This document shows positions 37,801-47,590 of a stretch of 64,000 nucleotides of DNA, piece by piece (positions within the stretch are counted from its first letter, which is position 1; each line of letters starts with the position of its first letter). The notes below the pieces were generated by a model. It made no database searches. It worked only from the letters and a program-made list of their open reading frames with translations, and was not told where the DNA came from. The position numbers and the translations under genes are program-made. The stretch comes from an uncultured Planctomycetaceae bacterium. GTDB taxonomy: Bacteria; Planctomycetota; Planctomycetia; Planctomycetales; Planctomycetaceae. The stretch is from positions 19,943-83,942 of the forward strand of contig CALFSX010000152.1 in the NCBI GenBank assembly GCA_937916515.1, given 5' to 3'.

Positions 37801-39131
37801 GGTGCGACGGGCCGCGACGGGATGTGATAGACACCATGCTTCGCCGCTTCGGGATCGCGGAGCAGATCATCGCTGCCATCCCACCACGCGATGTTTTCGC
37901 CAGCAGGGAAAGGCGTTTCGCTCACCAGATTGCGAACTCGACGCCCCGCTTTATCGTCAATAACGAGCGTCACAAGTCCCGCTTCGGGCAACGTGAACTT
38001 CACAGGAATCGGCGGCGGCTCCTCGTTTGTTTTCGGCAATATGAGACTCGTCAGCGTGGCTTCGCGCAACGGCACGAGGGCCATGAGTTCACCGAGCCAC
38101 ACACGGCGTCCTTCTTTGAACTTGCCGTCCAAGTGGGAATGTCCGCCGATGGATGGTGCGGTTATGCGGAGACGCAAGGCCCGCGTGCTCACTTCGCGAT
38201 CCAACGGAACCCAGTTCGGCCCGAGTTGAGATGGATACCAGGTTTGCAAGTCGCTCCCGCTGCCAACACGAACCCACGATGCTTCGGGGGCTTCACGCAC
38301 GTTGGCGTCGTCGGCCCCCGTGAAGGCGTCAATCTTACATGCCGCAAAGCCCGCCCATAACAGGCAGACGCCCCTGAGCTTCACCGGCTTTGGCCATGTG
38401 AGCGTGACGATTTCGGGATGCTCGGCGGACACCGGCAGCGGCGCGCCGTCTTCCGCGTTCTCCCAGGCCTGCCATGTGCGGTTGTGCGATTCATCGACGA
38501 GCTTCATCGAAACATCATCCCGGGCTCGCGACTGCACCAACGCCTGAGGTGCGACATTGCCCAGGCGATCTGGCAGCAGCCAGACACCTGCAAGCTGAAT
38601 CGCTGACTCGCGATCGCCAGCAGCTGGCGTGTGGCTGAAACGCAGCGCCCGAGTCGATGTCCCCGGAGGCAACACCCAAAGTCCGTAGTCGCCGGCTGCG
38701 ATCTCCGCGGTCGACTCCGCGCCGTTGACCAAACGCTGCGCTGGCAGCCACTGAGAATCATCCGCCAGATCGCCCGGATAAGCCGCGTTCGTCTTCAGCA
38801 CACTCAGCGAACCACCACCACCCACCAACACACTGCCTACCGGCAGCGTCTGCGTAAAGCCGATGCGCAGATGCCGCACACCTGCCTCCCGCCCTGCTCC
38901 ATACGTGGTGCCCTTCCAGTGCGGCTTCGATTGCTGGCACCACACGACCGCCTTGGGGCCGAGCCTAACGGTTTCGGCATCACCCTGGACCAGGGATTCC
39001 GGCGTGCTGCCGATGCGCTCCGCAAAAGTCGTCGGATCAAGCAGCGAGACGTCGAGCGGAGGGAACGGATCGGCGGCGTGCAGCGGGGTGAACGTTGCGA
39101 GAAAGAAGGCGGTCAGGAATGTGTGTTTCAT
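34848..39131 (-). CDS. Large secreted NHL-repeat protein with FlgD-like and CBM9-like domains
   Basis: This is a 1427-residue protein from the ATG at 39131 (MKHTFLTAFFLATFTPLHAA, a clear signal peptide); an upstream ATG at 39185 would add 18 residues. Residues about 390-480 show a FlgD-Ig-like segment (AGLVTLVIDDKAGRRVRNLV, then AWWDGSDD). Residues about 620-820 hold NHL-type propeller repeats (PNGIAIDSQGRVWVAENDN). The end (about 1260-1420: DDWPATADWAMIDRRG, RLFAAWRTTEKDLL) resembles a CBM9/DOMON sugar-binding domain. It probably binds polysaccharide outside the cell. It is the last gene of a GC-rich four-gene block; long antisense frames across it are by-products of GC-rich third positions. 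Confidence 0.8.
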   Translation of the reverse strand: MKHTFLTAFFLATFTPLHAADPFPPLDVSLLDPTTFAERIGSTPESLVQGDAETVRLGPKAVVWCQQSKPHWKGTTYGAGREAGVRHLRIGFTQTLPVGSVLVGGGGSLSVLKTNAAYPGDLADDSQWLPAQRLVNGAESTAEIAAGDYGLWVLPPGTSTRALRFSHTPAAGDRESAIQLAGVWLLPDRLGNVAPQALVQSRARDDVSMKLVDESHNRTWQAWENAEDGAPLPVSAEHPEIVTLTWPKPVKLRGVCLLWAGFAACKIDAFTGADDANVREAPEASWVRVGSGSDLQTWYPSQLGPNWVPLDREVSTRALRLRITAPSIGGHSHLDGKFKEGRRVWLGELMALVPLREATLTSLILPKTNEEPPPIPVKFTLPEAGLVTLVIDDKAGRRVRNLVSETPFPAGENIAWWDGSDDLLRDPEAAKHGVYHIPSRPVAPGEYTVRGLWRKPLSLHYEFSIYNAGKPAWTTADNTGCWLTTHTPPTSMAFVPGSRTADGQPLIFMGCYVAEGGHGLQWLRDDGTKVGGQHWVGGHWTGAPTLAVDSSTNANADHLCYVGSVWEGELRLTAKTKNIGDQPIFKTQLGDDPRPKKPTDPRPALIEGFEGGDRQFVLSGLAVHDGLLACSMLRQNELLFVDAKSGSLTGRLAVNSPRGVTFDGRGRMLVLSGNQLLAYASARATTAETIITQDLEDPRHIAIGHAGQYFISDRGNSHQVKVFTSAGKLITTIGKSGAPTVGEYDPQHINNPNGIAIDSQGRVWVAENDNYPRRVSVWSAEGKLVRTFYGPTEYGGGGVLDSRDANVFFYKGLEFALDWNGGSDSLKRVFARPDPLLDAHYGHFSPDWPLYPSRGQGRRYFTSCYTHTPTGGDNVAFIWLDTGKEARLVAALGDAHAWKFLREQPEFRTVWPPGSKPEEENPQPDKHATFLWMDLNTDRKPQPAELRMIQGEARGVTVSRDLDFIVSRRGEDIVIFSPTSIDVQGVPHYDFKPQRLGPAGGRPPSSGGDQTLHRDDWTISTNATAPFSSHGLGGMFQGEPRWSYPSPWPGLHASHEAAVPNRPGMVVGHTRLLGDFINGPAGPMFGINGNMGNMYLFTADGLFVSTLFHDIRLRPNWAAPVATRNMDVTEVSLHDENFWPSITQTPDGKVFVIDGGRTSLVRVDGLDTLKRLPDQNITVSTADLDKARDWFSRAELARQKARGTGILSVPLRTAAPAVDGRLDDWPATADWAMIDRRGTKANFNSNSRPYEVSASLCIAGNRLFAAWRTTEKDLLNNSGETPNALFKTGGCLDLMLQTSTDQRLLVTVVKGQPRAVLYRSKVPGTTQPVAFSSPWRTISIDVVEDITSQVTFATDKTGNYEISVPLATLHWTPKTSDIVRADIGVLRGSNGQTTQRVYWSNKATAITADVPSEAELTPKLWGQWKVQ

Positions 39132-39206
39132 GTTCGTCGTTCTTAGTTTGTAGTTTCGGATTCTCGGCGTCTCGTTGAACAACAAAGAACCAGGAACGAT
39201 GAAGCG

Positions 39207-40469
39207 TCAATATTTCGGGAAGATGTCCGGTGTTGGAAAACGGTCTTCGTGGCTGCCATCGCCCAGAAATTCTTCTCGAGGCACGTCTACCTGAGGCCAG
39301 CTTGCGGGGCTGACACGGACGACTCTGCCGGGGCGGATGCCTTCGATGATCAAGTCGGTCTCAAAACGGATCTGAATGCCACTGCTTCCCAAAGGCACTT
39401 CGCCGGTCGACTTGATGACGTCGATGATGGGGCCTTTGGATGCCATGTGCGCAGGACCATAATTTCCGCCCAGGTGCTTTAACGTGTTTTCGGAAGCATT
39501 CATCGTGGCCGAGACATCCTTCTTGAAATCGGCGTATAGCGAATCATCCATACCGCCAAACAACGTCACGGTCACGGTGGCGCGACCGAACTTGCCATAC
39601 TCAACAGCATCAACCCATGCAGGCATCCAACGGCTGCGAATGAAAGCCTTGTGCGTCTCAGCCTGATGGTGAGCAGCACGGTCGATTGCTGTGCCATCCA
39701 GCCAAATATCTGAGACATGAAACCGAGTGAACACACCGTTTGGCGTGGGCTTCCAGGTAATTCCGAGTAATACCTCCTGGCCATCAAGCGATTTCTTTCC
39801 TTCGGCGGGCCAGATACCTTCGGCGATGAGATCCTCAATCCCGAGGCACTCGCGACCGCGCCAGATGCGAGTGGCAGCATCGAACGTAAGTTCCTCTTCG
39901 CTGTCCTTTCCGTTTCCGTCTTGGTTCGGTTCGCGGCTGGCGATGATCATCCCTGCGTTGTTCTTGATATCCAATTCATTCAGCTTCCAGCCCAGTCCTT
40001 CGCGAAGGCAGTGACTGGGCTCGTCTTCGAGTAGCAGAACGTGGTTTTCGGCAGGGAAGATACCCGCGCCGCGGTTGTGGTTCGCGTCTTTCGTCTTACT
40101 GTCGATTGGCAATACGGGCACGGCAGAAATCGTTGGGTCCGGCGGAAGAAACGCCCGAACGTGCAGCACGGTACCGAGCGGGATGTCTCGAAGATCCGCC
40201 GGAGCTCCGTGATAGCGAACGATACCATACGGCAGCATAGCAAAGGGGTGAGGATCGTTGCGGAAAAACATTCCCGCTCCTTCCACACGGATGCTGCCGC
40301 GGCGGTTGGCATGATCCACGAACACCAGTTCGCCACGATAAGAGTGCGCCTTTTCCAGAGGCGGAAATTTTCCAATCTGGGGACGGAACGGCTCATCGTC
40401 GGCGTTTGCGGTGCTTGCGAGCAGCGACAATACCACCAGCAACAGCGGGGACAGAATTCTTATATCCAT
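39207..40469 (-). CDS. Secreted hypothetical protein in the DUF1592/DUF1552 operon
   Basis: This is a 420-residue protein from the ATG at 40469, giving [20 protein letters not shown]+ANADDEP, a standard signal peptide; the frame runs on to 40505. I do not recognise a named family. Residues about 40-100 ([20 protein letters not shown], then [20 protein letters not shown]) look like a beta-barrel of OB-like type, and a second such stretch occurs near 190-230. The C-terminus has [20 protein letters not shown]. It lies 75 bp upstream of the NHL gene on the same strand. It is likely an envelope or extracellular partner of that operon; function unknown. Confidence 0.72.
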   Translation of the reverse strand: MDIRILSPLLLVVLSLLASTANADDEPFRPQIGKFPPLEKAHSYRGELVFVDHANRRGSIRVEGAGMFFRNDPHPFAMLPYGIVRYHGAPADLRDIPLGTVLHVRAFLPPDPTISAVPVLPIDSKTKDANHNRGAGIFPAENHVLLLEDEPSHCLREGLGWKLNELDIKNNAGMIIASREPNQDGNGKDSEEELTFDAATRIWRGRECLGIEDLIAEGIWPAEGKKSLDGQEVLLGITWKPTPNGVFTRFHVSDIWLDGTAIDRAAHHQAETHKAFIRSRWMPAWVDAVEYGKFGRATVTVTLFGGMDDSLYADFKKDVSATMNASENTLKHLGGNYGPAHMASKGPIIDVIKSTGEVPLGSSGIQIRFETDLIIEGIRPGRVVRVSPASWPQVDVPREEFLGDGSHEDRFPTPDIFPKY

Positions 40470-40563
40470 TGATTTAGTCCTCAAACTGATTTCTCCAATA
40501 AACATTCAATGCGGTCGCGGCCCTTTGTTTTGCGTACTGACACCTTTTGCATTTTTCACTCTC

Positions 40564-40633
40564 CATTACTCAATAATCATTTATCCGAAGCGGTCCAAAC
40601 CAAAGCGCAGAGAACAATGATTATTGAGTAATG
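40564..40633. repeat. 70-bp element with perfect 17-bp inverted ends
   Basis: CATTACTCAATAATCAT at 40564-40580 and its exact reverse complement at 40617-40633 enclose 36 nt. An outer, less tight pair TTTTGCA/TGCAAAA lies at 40545-40551 and 40639-40645. The AT-rich arms contrast with the GC-rich genes on both sides. It could be a small insertion remnant or an RNA hairpin between two genes of the operon. Confidence 0.7.
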
Positions 40634-40672
40634 CAAACTGCAAAATGATCGAAGACCCGCGTCTACCGTAGT

Positions 40673-42031
40673 TTATAAATCGATCACCTTGTTGCTATCA
40701 CCGAACGCGTCAGTCTCTACACCCATGCGCTGAGCCATCAGAAGCAAAAGGTTGCTCATGTGGGCGTCCGGGTTTGCGGGGCGACTGCAAAGCGAATAGT
40801 GTTCACCTGGCTTATCAAGCTGGTATCCACTGAAGTGCCCCTGATTGAAGTCGAGATGGCTGCCGTGCTTCAGGCCGAGGTCTGAACCACCGGCAAGCAC
40901 CAGCGGAAGGTTGGCGTTGCCATGACTGTGGCCGTAGGACATCCCGCTGCCGAAGAGTGCCATCGTGGAGCCCAACAGCGGCTGGCCGTTGACATCCTTT
41001 GTCTCCGAGAGTCGCGACAGGAAATAGCTAAACTGCTCGATAGCGAAGGTGTCGTAATTGGTGAGTTTTTCCATGTAACCAACATCGCCGCCGTGATGAC
41101 TGAGCTGATGGCGCGATTCTGTGATGCCGATTTCCGGAATGGCAAAGGCGTCGCCTTCACCTCCCAGACTGAACGTGGCCACGCGTGTGACATCCGTCTG
41201 AAAGGCGAGCACCATAAGATCATAGACCGTGCGGAAATAGTCACCCGCCATGGTGGCGGCGATGTCGCGGTCGGTGCGTTTTCGGTCGGCGTCGGAGATG
41301 GCGGGCAGCGGCGTGTCGAGCCAGGCATCAGCTCGCCGCGTGCGAATCTCCGCTTCACGAACCGAAGTGAGGTATTGGTCAAGGCGTCCTTTGTCGGCAG
41401 CTCCCATTTTCTGCTCAAGTCGGCTTACTTCCGCAAGGTTGTCATCAAGGACGCTGGCTTTGCGGCGCAACGCTCTTCGCTGAGCTGCGATGCCGCCTTT
41501 CGGTTCCTCAAACAGCGACGCGAAGATTTCACTGCAACGACGCAACGCCGGAAGCTGCACTCCATCCGCAGTCCAGGCAAGAGAACCCTGCGTGAGCGCG
41601 ATCTCCATCGAAGGGTATCGAGTATGCTGCGCAGTAACTTGCGCCATCTGCTGGTCGACGGAGATCGTATTACGTTCTGAAGGGCCGATTTTTCCGCCGG
41701 TCAGCCAGACTGAGATACAGTTGTGGTGATGACTGATCGCTCCCGGATGATGCAGACCACTGATCGGCGTGATGACATCGCGATGCTTCTCTAGTGGCTT
41801 GAGCGACCTGGAGAACTCATAGTCTTTGCCCGGCTTCGTGATCTGATAGTTCAGCGAATGAACGCCGTTGGCGAGGTAGATGAAGGCGCTGCGCCGAGGC
41901 GCGGCGGACTGTTGTTCGGCCGCATTAAGTGGGATCATGCATTCCAGCATGGGCAGCGAGATGCAGGTGCCCAGCGCTCGCAGCGCATGTCGGCGTTTGA
42001 TGAGCCAGGATTGGGAGAGATAATTGGCCAT
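40673..42031 (-). CDS. DUF1552 domain-containing protein (exported)
   Basis: This is a 452-residue protein. The N-terminus has a Tat-like signal ([20 protein letters not shown]). The DUF1552 body shows [60 protein letters not shown] and [20 protein letters not shown]. The family is related to DUF1501 and occurs with DUF1592 cytochrome-like genes in planctomycetes; the biochemical role is unknown. The DUF1592 gene lies 110 bp upstream, and a palindromic repeat fills that gap. Confidence 0.9.
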   Translation of the reverse strand: MANYLSQSWLIKRRHALRALGTCISLPMLECMIPLNAAEQQSAAPRRSAFIYLANGVHSLNYQITKPGKDYEFSRSLKPLEKHRDVITPISGLHHPGAISHHHNCISVWLTGGKIGPSERNTISVDQQMAQVTAQHTRYPSMEIALTQGSLAWTADGVQLPALRRCSEIFASLFEEPKGGIAAQRRALRRKASVLDDNLAEVSRLEQKMGAADKGRLDQYLTSVREAEIRTRRADAWLDTPLPAISDADRKRTDRDIAATMAGDYFRTVYDLMVLAFQTDVTRVATFSLGGEGDAFAIPEIGITESRHQLSHHGGDVGYMEKLTNYDTFAIEQFSYFLSRLSETKDVNGQPLLGSTMALFGSGMSYGHSHGNANLPLVLAGGSDLGLKHGSHLDFNQGHFSGYQLDKPGEHYSLCSRPANPDAHMSNLLLLMAQRMGVETDAFGDSNKVIDL

Positions 42032-42049
42032 CGTGTTTTCCTTTAGAAA

Positions 42050-42132
42050 GTGGGGCAGGCTTCTAACCTGCCGTATGCGTTGTGGGTTTTACACTTCTTA
42101 TGACATCATGGCAGGTTACAAACCTGCCCCAC
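42050..42132. repeat. Inverted repeat between DUF1592 and DUF1552 genes
   Basis: GTGGGGCAGGCTTCTAACCT+GCC at 42050-42072 pairs with GGCAGGTTACAAACCTGCCC+CAC at 42110-42132, about 23-nt arms with a few mismatches. It is a REP-like element inside the operon, which could slow transcription or stabilise the mRNA segment. Confidence 0.75.
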
Positions 42133-42141
42133 GCTGTTTGA

Positions 42142-44604
42142 TCACCGCTTCCTCATCAATTCCGACACCGCCACGGCGCGCACGATATCCTTGACTCGGT
42201 AATCGTTCTTCTTCGCTTCTTCTGCAATCGCCTCGATGTCTTCCCGATCATCCACCGTAAGCACTCGGCGTAGAGCGTAGGTACAGAGTTGTTCGATGAA
42301 GGCTCGCGCGACCTTGTCACGGTCTTCAAGCAACAGCTGTTTGAATTGGACAGAACCGGTAAACGAACGACCGTCGGGCATCACGCCGGAAGCATCCACC
42401 AACGGATCTTCACCGACGCCTGTTGGAACCTGTTCGCGCGTACGCCACTGGCCGATGGCATCGTACTGATCAAAGGCCAGCCCCAGTGGATCGATGTTGC
42501 GATGGCAGGCCGCACAACTTGCATTCTTAGCGTGTGCTTCGATTCGGTGGCGGATGGTGATCTTAGTGCCCGTGGGCGGAATGGGCTCAATCGGATCAAC
42601 ATTGGCCGGTGGCGACGGCGGTGTCTTGTTGAAGATCGCTTCGCTGAGCCAGACACCGCGGTGCACAGGACGGTGGCGCGTTCCGTCGGAGGTCAACCCA
42701 AGTACCGCGCCCATCGTCAGCAGACCGCCGCGATGATCCTCGGGCTTAAGCGAGACTCGCTGAAAGCCGTCGGTCTTCAGTTCCGGCAATCCGTAGAAAT
42801 CGCAGAGCCGGGCGTTGGCCATCGTCCAGTCGGAATCAAGGAAGCTGTCAATGGGCAGGTTCTTCGCAAACATCTCGCGGAAATATTCGACCGGTTCGGC
42901 GCGCATGCTCGTCTGCAGCCAGTCGTCGTATCCGGGGTAGAGTTTTTTGTCCGGTGGGAACATGCCTACTCGGTGCAGTTGCAGCCACTGCCGCGAGAAG
43001 TCATCGATGAAGCGATTAGTGCGGCGGTCCGTCAGAAGCCGATCCACTTCTTGCTTCAGGCCCTCGCCGTTCAGTTTGCCGCCTGTGGCCGCGGCAAAGA
43101 GGCCATCGTCGGGCATCGAACTCCAGAGGAAGTACGAGAGCCGCGAAGCGAGTTCCCAGTCTGCGAGCCGTTCGCGAGGCAACGGATCACCCTCGACGAG
43201 ATAGATGAAGTTTCGGGACGTCAGCACACCCTGCACCGCGATCCGATAAGCATCGGCCATCTTTTCACCAGCCTCGAGTTCGTCGCTGAAAGATTGAAGA
43301 TAACCCTGCAGTTCTTCCGCCTTCACCGGTCTCCGCCAGGCGCGTTCGGCGAAGCGTTGCAAATGTTCCGCAACCACTTCAGGAGTTGCGTCGTCGGGCG
43401 GCAGCACGTCGTTGCGCCGGGATTTTTCTTCTTCCGTGACCAGCGGCCCTTCCCATTCGATCCAATCGAGGATCACTGTTGAGAAGATGCCGTTTCCTTT
43501 ATCATCAAACATCTGCGGAGCGTTGGGGTTCAGCAAAGAAGTCTCGCTGCTGTGAGTAAAAATATACGACCTTGTGGTGAGCGCATTGCGGAAGGCCGCG
43601 CCGGCTCTTCTGTCCACAACATCAGTGGCAACCACACAAAAATGCAGCGACGCCGGCATCTCAAGAAACACCTCAAACTCATAAACCTGCGGACTGTCCT
43701 CCGCTGCCGTGATGTCGAATTCGATGAGCCCATCCACGGTCTCCTCACCGGTCTGCACGCCGATACTCAAATGTGCCGGTTGGCCGCCAGGCGGACGGAT
43801 TCCGCTGGCTTGAAGACGCATACGATACAGTCCGCTGTGTTCCGGGCCCGTCTTTCCAAACCAGTTCGAGGACAGCGCGTTCTGCACTCGACCAGGAAAC
43901 AGCAGGTAACGCAATGGTCGCTTGATGCCGAACCGGTCCAGCGCCACCTGCTGGTCCTTCCCGCCGCCATAACGCAAATCGGCGGCAGTTTTACTGACCT
44001 TGCGAGCTTCAGCGGACGTGGCAGGAAAAGCGCGGTCCAGCACGATGTCTGCCGCACGGTAATAGCGGTCGACATGCGACGGCGAGAGTGAAAGCTGCGA
44101 CCCGATGCGTTCAAAACCGTGCCACAGCGTGTCTTCGTTTAGCTCGCCCGGCTTGGCCGGATCGTAGCGAACTCCAAGCAGGTCATAGACCGTGTTCTGA
44201 TACTCCTTGCGACTAAGCCGGTAATGCGCCACCGCGGGCCGCGCTGCCATGCGCGCGGCTCGACCATCTTTTAGTCGTGAATCCAAATTCATCACAAACG
44301 CTGCAATCTCGTCCTGAGTCGGTTGCCGTTCATCCTTCGGAGGCATCTCGCCGCTGTTAATCTTATCAAGCGCCTCCGCCCAGTGATGGCTGTCCACGCC
44401 CGCCTTGAAATCCCGCGAAAGCTGGTCGATCCGAATATCCCCCTCTTCCTTCTGAGGACCATGACAGCGAACGCAGTGCTTCGCTAGAAATGCCTCAAAC
44501 GGTTCATCCGCACAGACGGCACCGGCGAAGCTGACACTAAGAATAAACACAAAGCCGCAACGCAATAAGTCTCGAACGTGGAGCAGGTTCGTTGTCAGTA
44601 TCAT
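42142..44604 (-). CDS. DUF1592-family protein with c-type haem motifs (exported)
   Basis: This is an 820-residue protein from the ATG at 44604, which has AAGGAG about 11 nt upstream and starts a signal peptide ([20 protein letters not shown]); a further in-frame ATG at 44709 lacks these marks. Domains in order: cytochrome-like [13 protein letters not shown] near residue 48, DUF1587 ([20 protein letters not shown]) near 130, DUF1595, DUF1592 ([20 protein letters not shown]) near 505, DUF1588 ([20 protein letters not shown]) near 655, and DUF1585 with [20 protein letters not shown] near 715. It is a probable envelope multihaem protein and the first gene of the GC-rich operon. Confidence 0.9.
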   Translation of the reverse strand: MILTTNLLHVRDLLRCGFVFILSVSFAGAVCADEPFEAFLAKHCVRCHGPQKEEGDIRIDQLSRDFKAGVDSHHWAEALDKINSGEMPPKDERQPTQDEIAAFVMNLDSRLKDGRAARMAARPAVAHYRLSRKEYQNTVYDLLGVRYDPAKPGELNEDTLWHGFERIGSQLSLSPSHVDRYYRAADIVLDRAFPATSAEARKVSKTAADLRYGGGKDQQVALDRFGIKRPLRYLLFPGRVQNALSSNWFGKTGPEHSGLYRMRLQASGIRPPGGQPAHLSIGVQTGEETVDGLIEFDITAAEDSPQVYEFEVFLEMPASLHFCVVATDVVDRRAGAAFRNALTTRSYIFTHSSETSLLNPNAPQMFDDKGNGIFSTVILDWIEWEGPLVTEEEKSRRNDVLPPDDATPEVVAEHLQRFAERAWRRPVKAEELQGYLQSFSDELEAGEKMADAYRIAVQGVLTSRNFIYLVEGDPLPRERLADWELASRLSYFLWSSMPDDGLFAAATGGKLNGEGLKQEVDRLLTDRRTNRFIDDFSRQWLQLHRVGMFPPDKKLYPGYDDWLQTSMRAEPVEYFREMFAKNLPIDSFLDSDWTMANARLCDFYGLPELKTDGFQRVSLKPEDHRGGLLTMGAVLGLTSDGTRHRPVHRGVWLSEAIFNKTPPSPPANVDPIEPIPPTGTKITIRHRIEAHAKNASCAACHRNIDPLGLAFDQYDAIGQWRTREQVPTGVGEDPLVDASGVMPDGRSFTGSVQFKQLLLEDRDKVARAFIEQLCTYALRRVLTVDDREDIEAIAEEAKKNDYRVKDIVRAVAVSELMRKR

Positions 44605-44780
44605 TACGCAATGATCTCCTTCAGAAACATTCTCGTCGCAAACGACTTCATCAAGGTAGTTGAAGTCGACGCCGGTGTCATTGCGCAAATCTTCTAAATC
44701 GCTCCTCATTATATTTTGAGAGGTGCATTAGCTGGACAGAGCCAGGTTTGCTGGAACGTCAGTTTTCTGCCAACCACATC

Positions 44781-44846
44781 AGCCGCAGGGCGTTAGCCCC
44801 GGTTTCGGTGAATCAGGGAAGAAACCGAGCCTAATGCCTTGCGGCT
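44781..44846. repeat. 66-bp imperfect palindrome (REP-like)
   Basis: AGCCGCAGGGCGTTAGCCCC+GGTTTC pairs with GAAACCGAGCCTAATGCCTT+GCGGCT, about 26-nt arms with scattered mismatches. It lies in the 480-bp gap between the DUF1592 and sulfatase genes, where nothing else is recognisable. Confidence 0.72.
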
Positions 44847-45083
44847 TATCGAGACTTGGCGCTATCCAGCTGGAAAGGAAGGAAGGCCTGGCCTTCGATT
44901 TCCAGCAGCAGACGTCAGTATTGAACTTTCAAGTTCCAACTGCGGCGCCCCGCTGGCTCTGAATTAACTGGCAGAAATGCGCGTATCTCTCGGCGATTTC
45001 GCATCGCACAGTTTCGAGCAACTGCTATTTATGTTGATGCATGAACACATCGTTTGAGTACAATCTGCACAGACGATCTGCGA

Positions 45084-47183
45084 TTATGGAGACTGATCAC
45101 CCCATAGTTTTGGCATCAGGTTGTGAATCTGAATATCGTGTGACTGCAGCTCTTTGCGGTCGAATGGGAAGAAGTCGTTCCGGCCGAAATAGGCTTCCGT
45201 GGATTCTGCGAAATACTCTTTATGATTGGACAAGGCATAGGCTTTGTCGATCACAGTCGTGCGGCCATTGAAACGCTGAACCGCATTGTAGCCGCCCGAA
45301 TCTTTGGCGACTTCGAATGCGGCAATAACATCGGGCTGGTCAAAACCCAGAACACGGTCGTGATACGCATGAGCAAGTTCATGCAGCATCAGGTAGGGCA
45401 TCCGACGATCTTCAAAAGCGAAATTCGCTACGGTTGTAATTTCAACACATTTCGCCATATCAGGATTTCGCCCATTATCCTTCAACCATCCGGCGCCTGG
45501 ATGATATTCCGCCGTTGGCCGCACTGCTTCGTAGGGCGGATTAATCCAGATCGGCACCTTTCGCAATTCCAACAACGCGTTTCGGGGGACAACGTCAACA
45601 ACACTTTTTAATTGTTGAGCCAACAGACTCAACATCGTTTTAGTTTTTTGTTGCTCGTCCTGCCAAAGCTGATCGTGCAGGTTAACGGTCCACCCCAACA
45701 CTTCGAACGTGGCGTATGTCGGCAATGCAAAACGAGGATCGCCTGACTGCCGCAATTCTGCTGTCAGTTGCAACGACAGCTTTTGCCGAACATCAACGTA
45801 CTTGCCGTCGTTAACCACGTTGACCAGTTGTGCGGAGTCTTGCTTCAAATCGTAAAGCTCTTCAGCAGGCACAACGCCGAACGCCAATTCAGCAAGCTGC
45901 TGACCACGGCCTCCACGGTCAGCATGATTCAACATCCACTGTTTGGTCGGCGATGGATCGACGTCGAAAGAAAACGCAGCTTGATCCGTCGGCCATGAGT
46001 TCAACGAAAAGTCGTAGTCTGGCAAACGATCTTTGACCTTGCCGGTAGCCCAGCTTTCGGGGGCGAAGTTGCGTATATACAAAAAGTCGCTCGTCCGAAT
46101 GGCTCTGGCAGGCCGGCGATACACATGCCGCTCACGCCCCAGCAGCACATGATCACGATTTGCAACAATCGTTTCCGAGTGATCGGGCAATAGCTTTGCA
46201 AGCAGCGAACGCCCTGTCATTTCAGCAGGTATAGCGTTACCAGTTGCCTGTAGAAACGTGGGAGCCAGATCCGTCAGGCTGACGAAGTCGTCGATAACGG
46301 TCCCACGTTTAAATCGGCTTCCCCAGCGAATGGCCAGCGGCACTCGAGTTCCAGTGTCGTAAAGCGTTGCTTTGCAGCGAGGAAACGGCATGCCATTGTC
46401 ACTGGTCATCACAACGATTGTGTTTTCCAACTGACGTTCAGATTCCAACTTTGCGAGAATTTCACCTGCCAGACGATCCAGCTTTTCAACTCGCAAATAG
46501 TAATCACCCAGATCCGTGCGGATGGTTTCGTTGTCAGGCAAACATTTCGGAACCGTAATTTTCTGCACATCGATTCGCCCCTTGACACTGGCCTGCCAAT
46601 CATAGGGTCGATGCGGTTCGCCCGCCCCGTACCAAAAGCAGAAGGGCTTCGCGGAATCTCGACGGTCCATGAACTCTGAAAAGCCGTCAACCTGGGGTCC
46701 GAACGGATCGCGGTTCCGATAGGCATGCTTGCTGGGAGCAGCCCCCTTCCTGCAAAAGCCCGTAGTATATCCAGACGCGGCCAGCGACTCCGAATAGACT
46801 GGCACACCTTCCGCCAACGATCCGCCCAAACTATCCGCATCACCAAGCCGCCAGTGATGTTGACCCGTAGCAATTGCAAAGCGAGACGACGTGCAGGATG
46901 GAGCAGACACAAAAGCGTTTGTAAACAAAACACCTTCTTCAGCAATGCGATCGAAATTGGGAGTCTTCACAACGGAATCACCCAAAACCCCTGCATGCGG
47001 CCACGACCAATCGTCGCCCATGATCACAACAATGTTGGGGCTACTCTGATTTGCCCCACCTTGCCCTATGTTGTGCGCAACGCCATGAGGCACCGCACAG
47101 CAACAAGTCGCGAATTCGATTAACACAACCAACAGCGCAGTCACAGAACGGATCGCCAACAGTGCTTTAGTAATATAGATCAC
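45084..47183 (-). CDS. Sulfatase-family protein fused to an HExxH metallopeptidase-like domain
   Basis: This is a 699-residue exported protein from a GTG at 47183, with a hydrophobic signal segment at about 8-30. Residues about 48-470 are a type I sulfatase: NIVVIMGDDWSW (metal Asp pair), the activation motif C97-TSSR in SAPSCTSSRFAIATGQ (CxPxR without the Pro), GEPHRPYDW and TSDNGMPFPR. Residues about 520-699 differ: a zinc motif HELAHAYH at 601-608, then NHKEYFAESTEAYFG near 653-667 supplying a downstream Glu, typical of the lethal-factor-like peptidase group. Normally these are separate proteins. Substrates are likely sulfated polysaccharide or glycoprotein; this is an inference. Confidence 0.82.
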   Translation of the reverse strand: MIYITKALLAIRSVTALLVVLIEFATCCCAVPHGVAHNIGQGGANQSSPNIVVIMGDDWSWPHAGVLGDSVVKTPNFDRIAEEGVLFTNAFVSAPSCTSSRFAIATGQHHWRLGDADSLGGSLAEGVPVYSESLAASGYTTGFCRKGAAPSKHAYRNRDPFGPQVDGFSEFMDRRDSAKPFCFWYGAGEPHRPYDWQASVKGRIDVQKITVPKCLPDNETIRTDLGDYYLRVEKLDRLAGEILAKLESERQLENTIVVMTSDNGMPFPRCKATLYDTGTRVPLAIRWGSRFKRGTVIDDFVSLTDLAPTFLQATGNAIPAEMTGRSLLAKLLPDHSETIVANRDHVLLGRERHVYRRPARAIRTSDFLYIRNFAPESWATGKVKDRLPDYDFSLNSWPTDQAAFSFDVDPSPTKQWMLNHADRGGRGQQLAELAFGVVPAEELYDLKQDSAQLVNVVNDGKYVDVRQKLSLQLTAELRQSGDPRFALPTYATFEVLGWTVNLHDQLWQDEQQKTKTMLSLLAQQLKSVVDVVPRNALLELRKVPIWINPPYEAVRPTAEYHPGAGWLKDNGRNPDMAKCVEITTVANFAFEDRRMPYLMLHELAHAYHDRVLGFDQPDVIAAFEVAKDSGGYNAVQRFNGRTTVIDKAYALSNHKEYFAESTEAYFGRNDFFPFDRKELQSHDIQIHNLMPKLWGDQSP

Positions 47184-47590
47184 CGGATTTTGCTTCCGTA
47201 AAAAACTGCGGGATAAACTGCCTGCGATACGCTGAAATCACATCCGCGAAAATGGCATGGCGGCCAGCATCCCAAAACCTCGTCAAACGTAGATTTTACC
47301 AAATCAGCACAATCGACAAGCTCTCTCGCGTCTGCTCATTCCGGACTGCCCAACGCTTCCGGTCAAAAAATTGACGAACGAGAGTTATGCCTGGCCGATT
47401 ATATCAGACCGATTTCCGATACTAATCGTATCAGTCGCAGCAAATGCTGGCACGTGCGTGCGCAAATCTGGCTGTAAGTTAGCTGGTGCTGTCCATGCAG
47501 CGAAACCTGCAACCTCATTCCCTTGGCGAGTTGGAATGATCGTCTCAGTTAAGCTGTGGAATATCAAAGCAAAAGAACGGAATCTTTCTG
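47184..47590. other. Divergent intergenic region without recognised gene
   Basis: It separates the sulfatase fusion from the thioredoxin-YHS gene. A small dyad GATAC-taatc-GTATC lies at 47418-47432. Promoters for both genes are expected here, but none is clear. Confidence 0.4.

Noticed and set aside
36603..38360. 585-codon open frame antisense to the NHL protein
   Set aside because: The minus-strand frame has a signal peptide and recognisable domains; the plus-strand product has none and is a by-product of GC-rich third positions.
42289..43482. 397-codon frame antisense to the DUF1592 gene
   Set aside because: Same reason: the minus-strand product carries CxxCH motifs and known domains, while this one resembles nothing.
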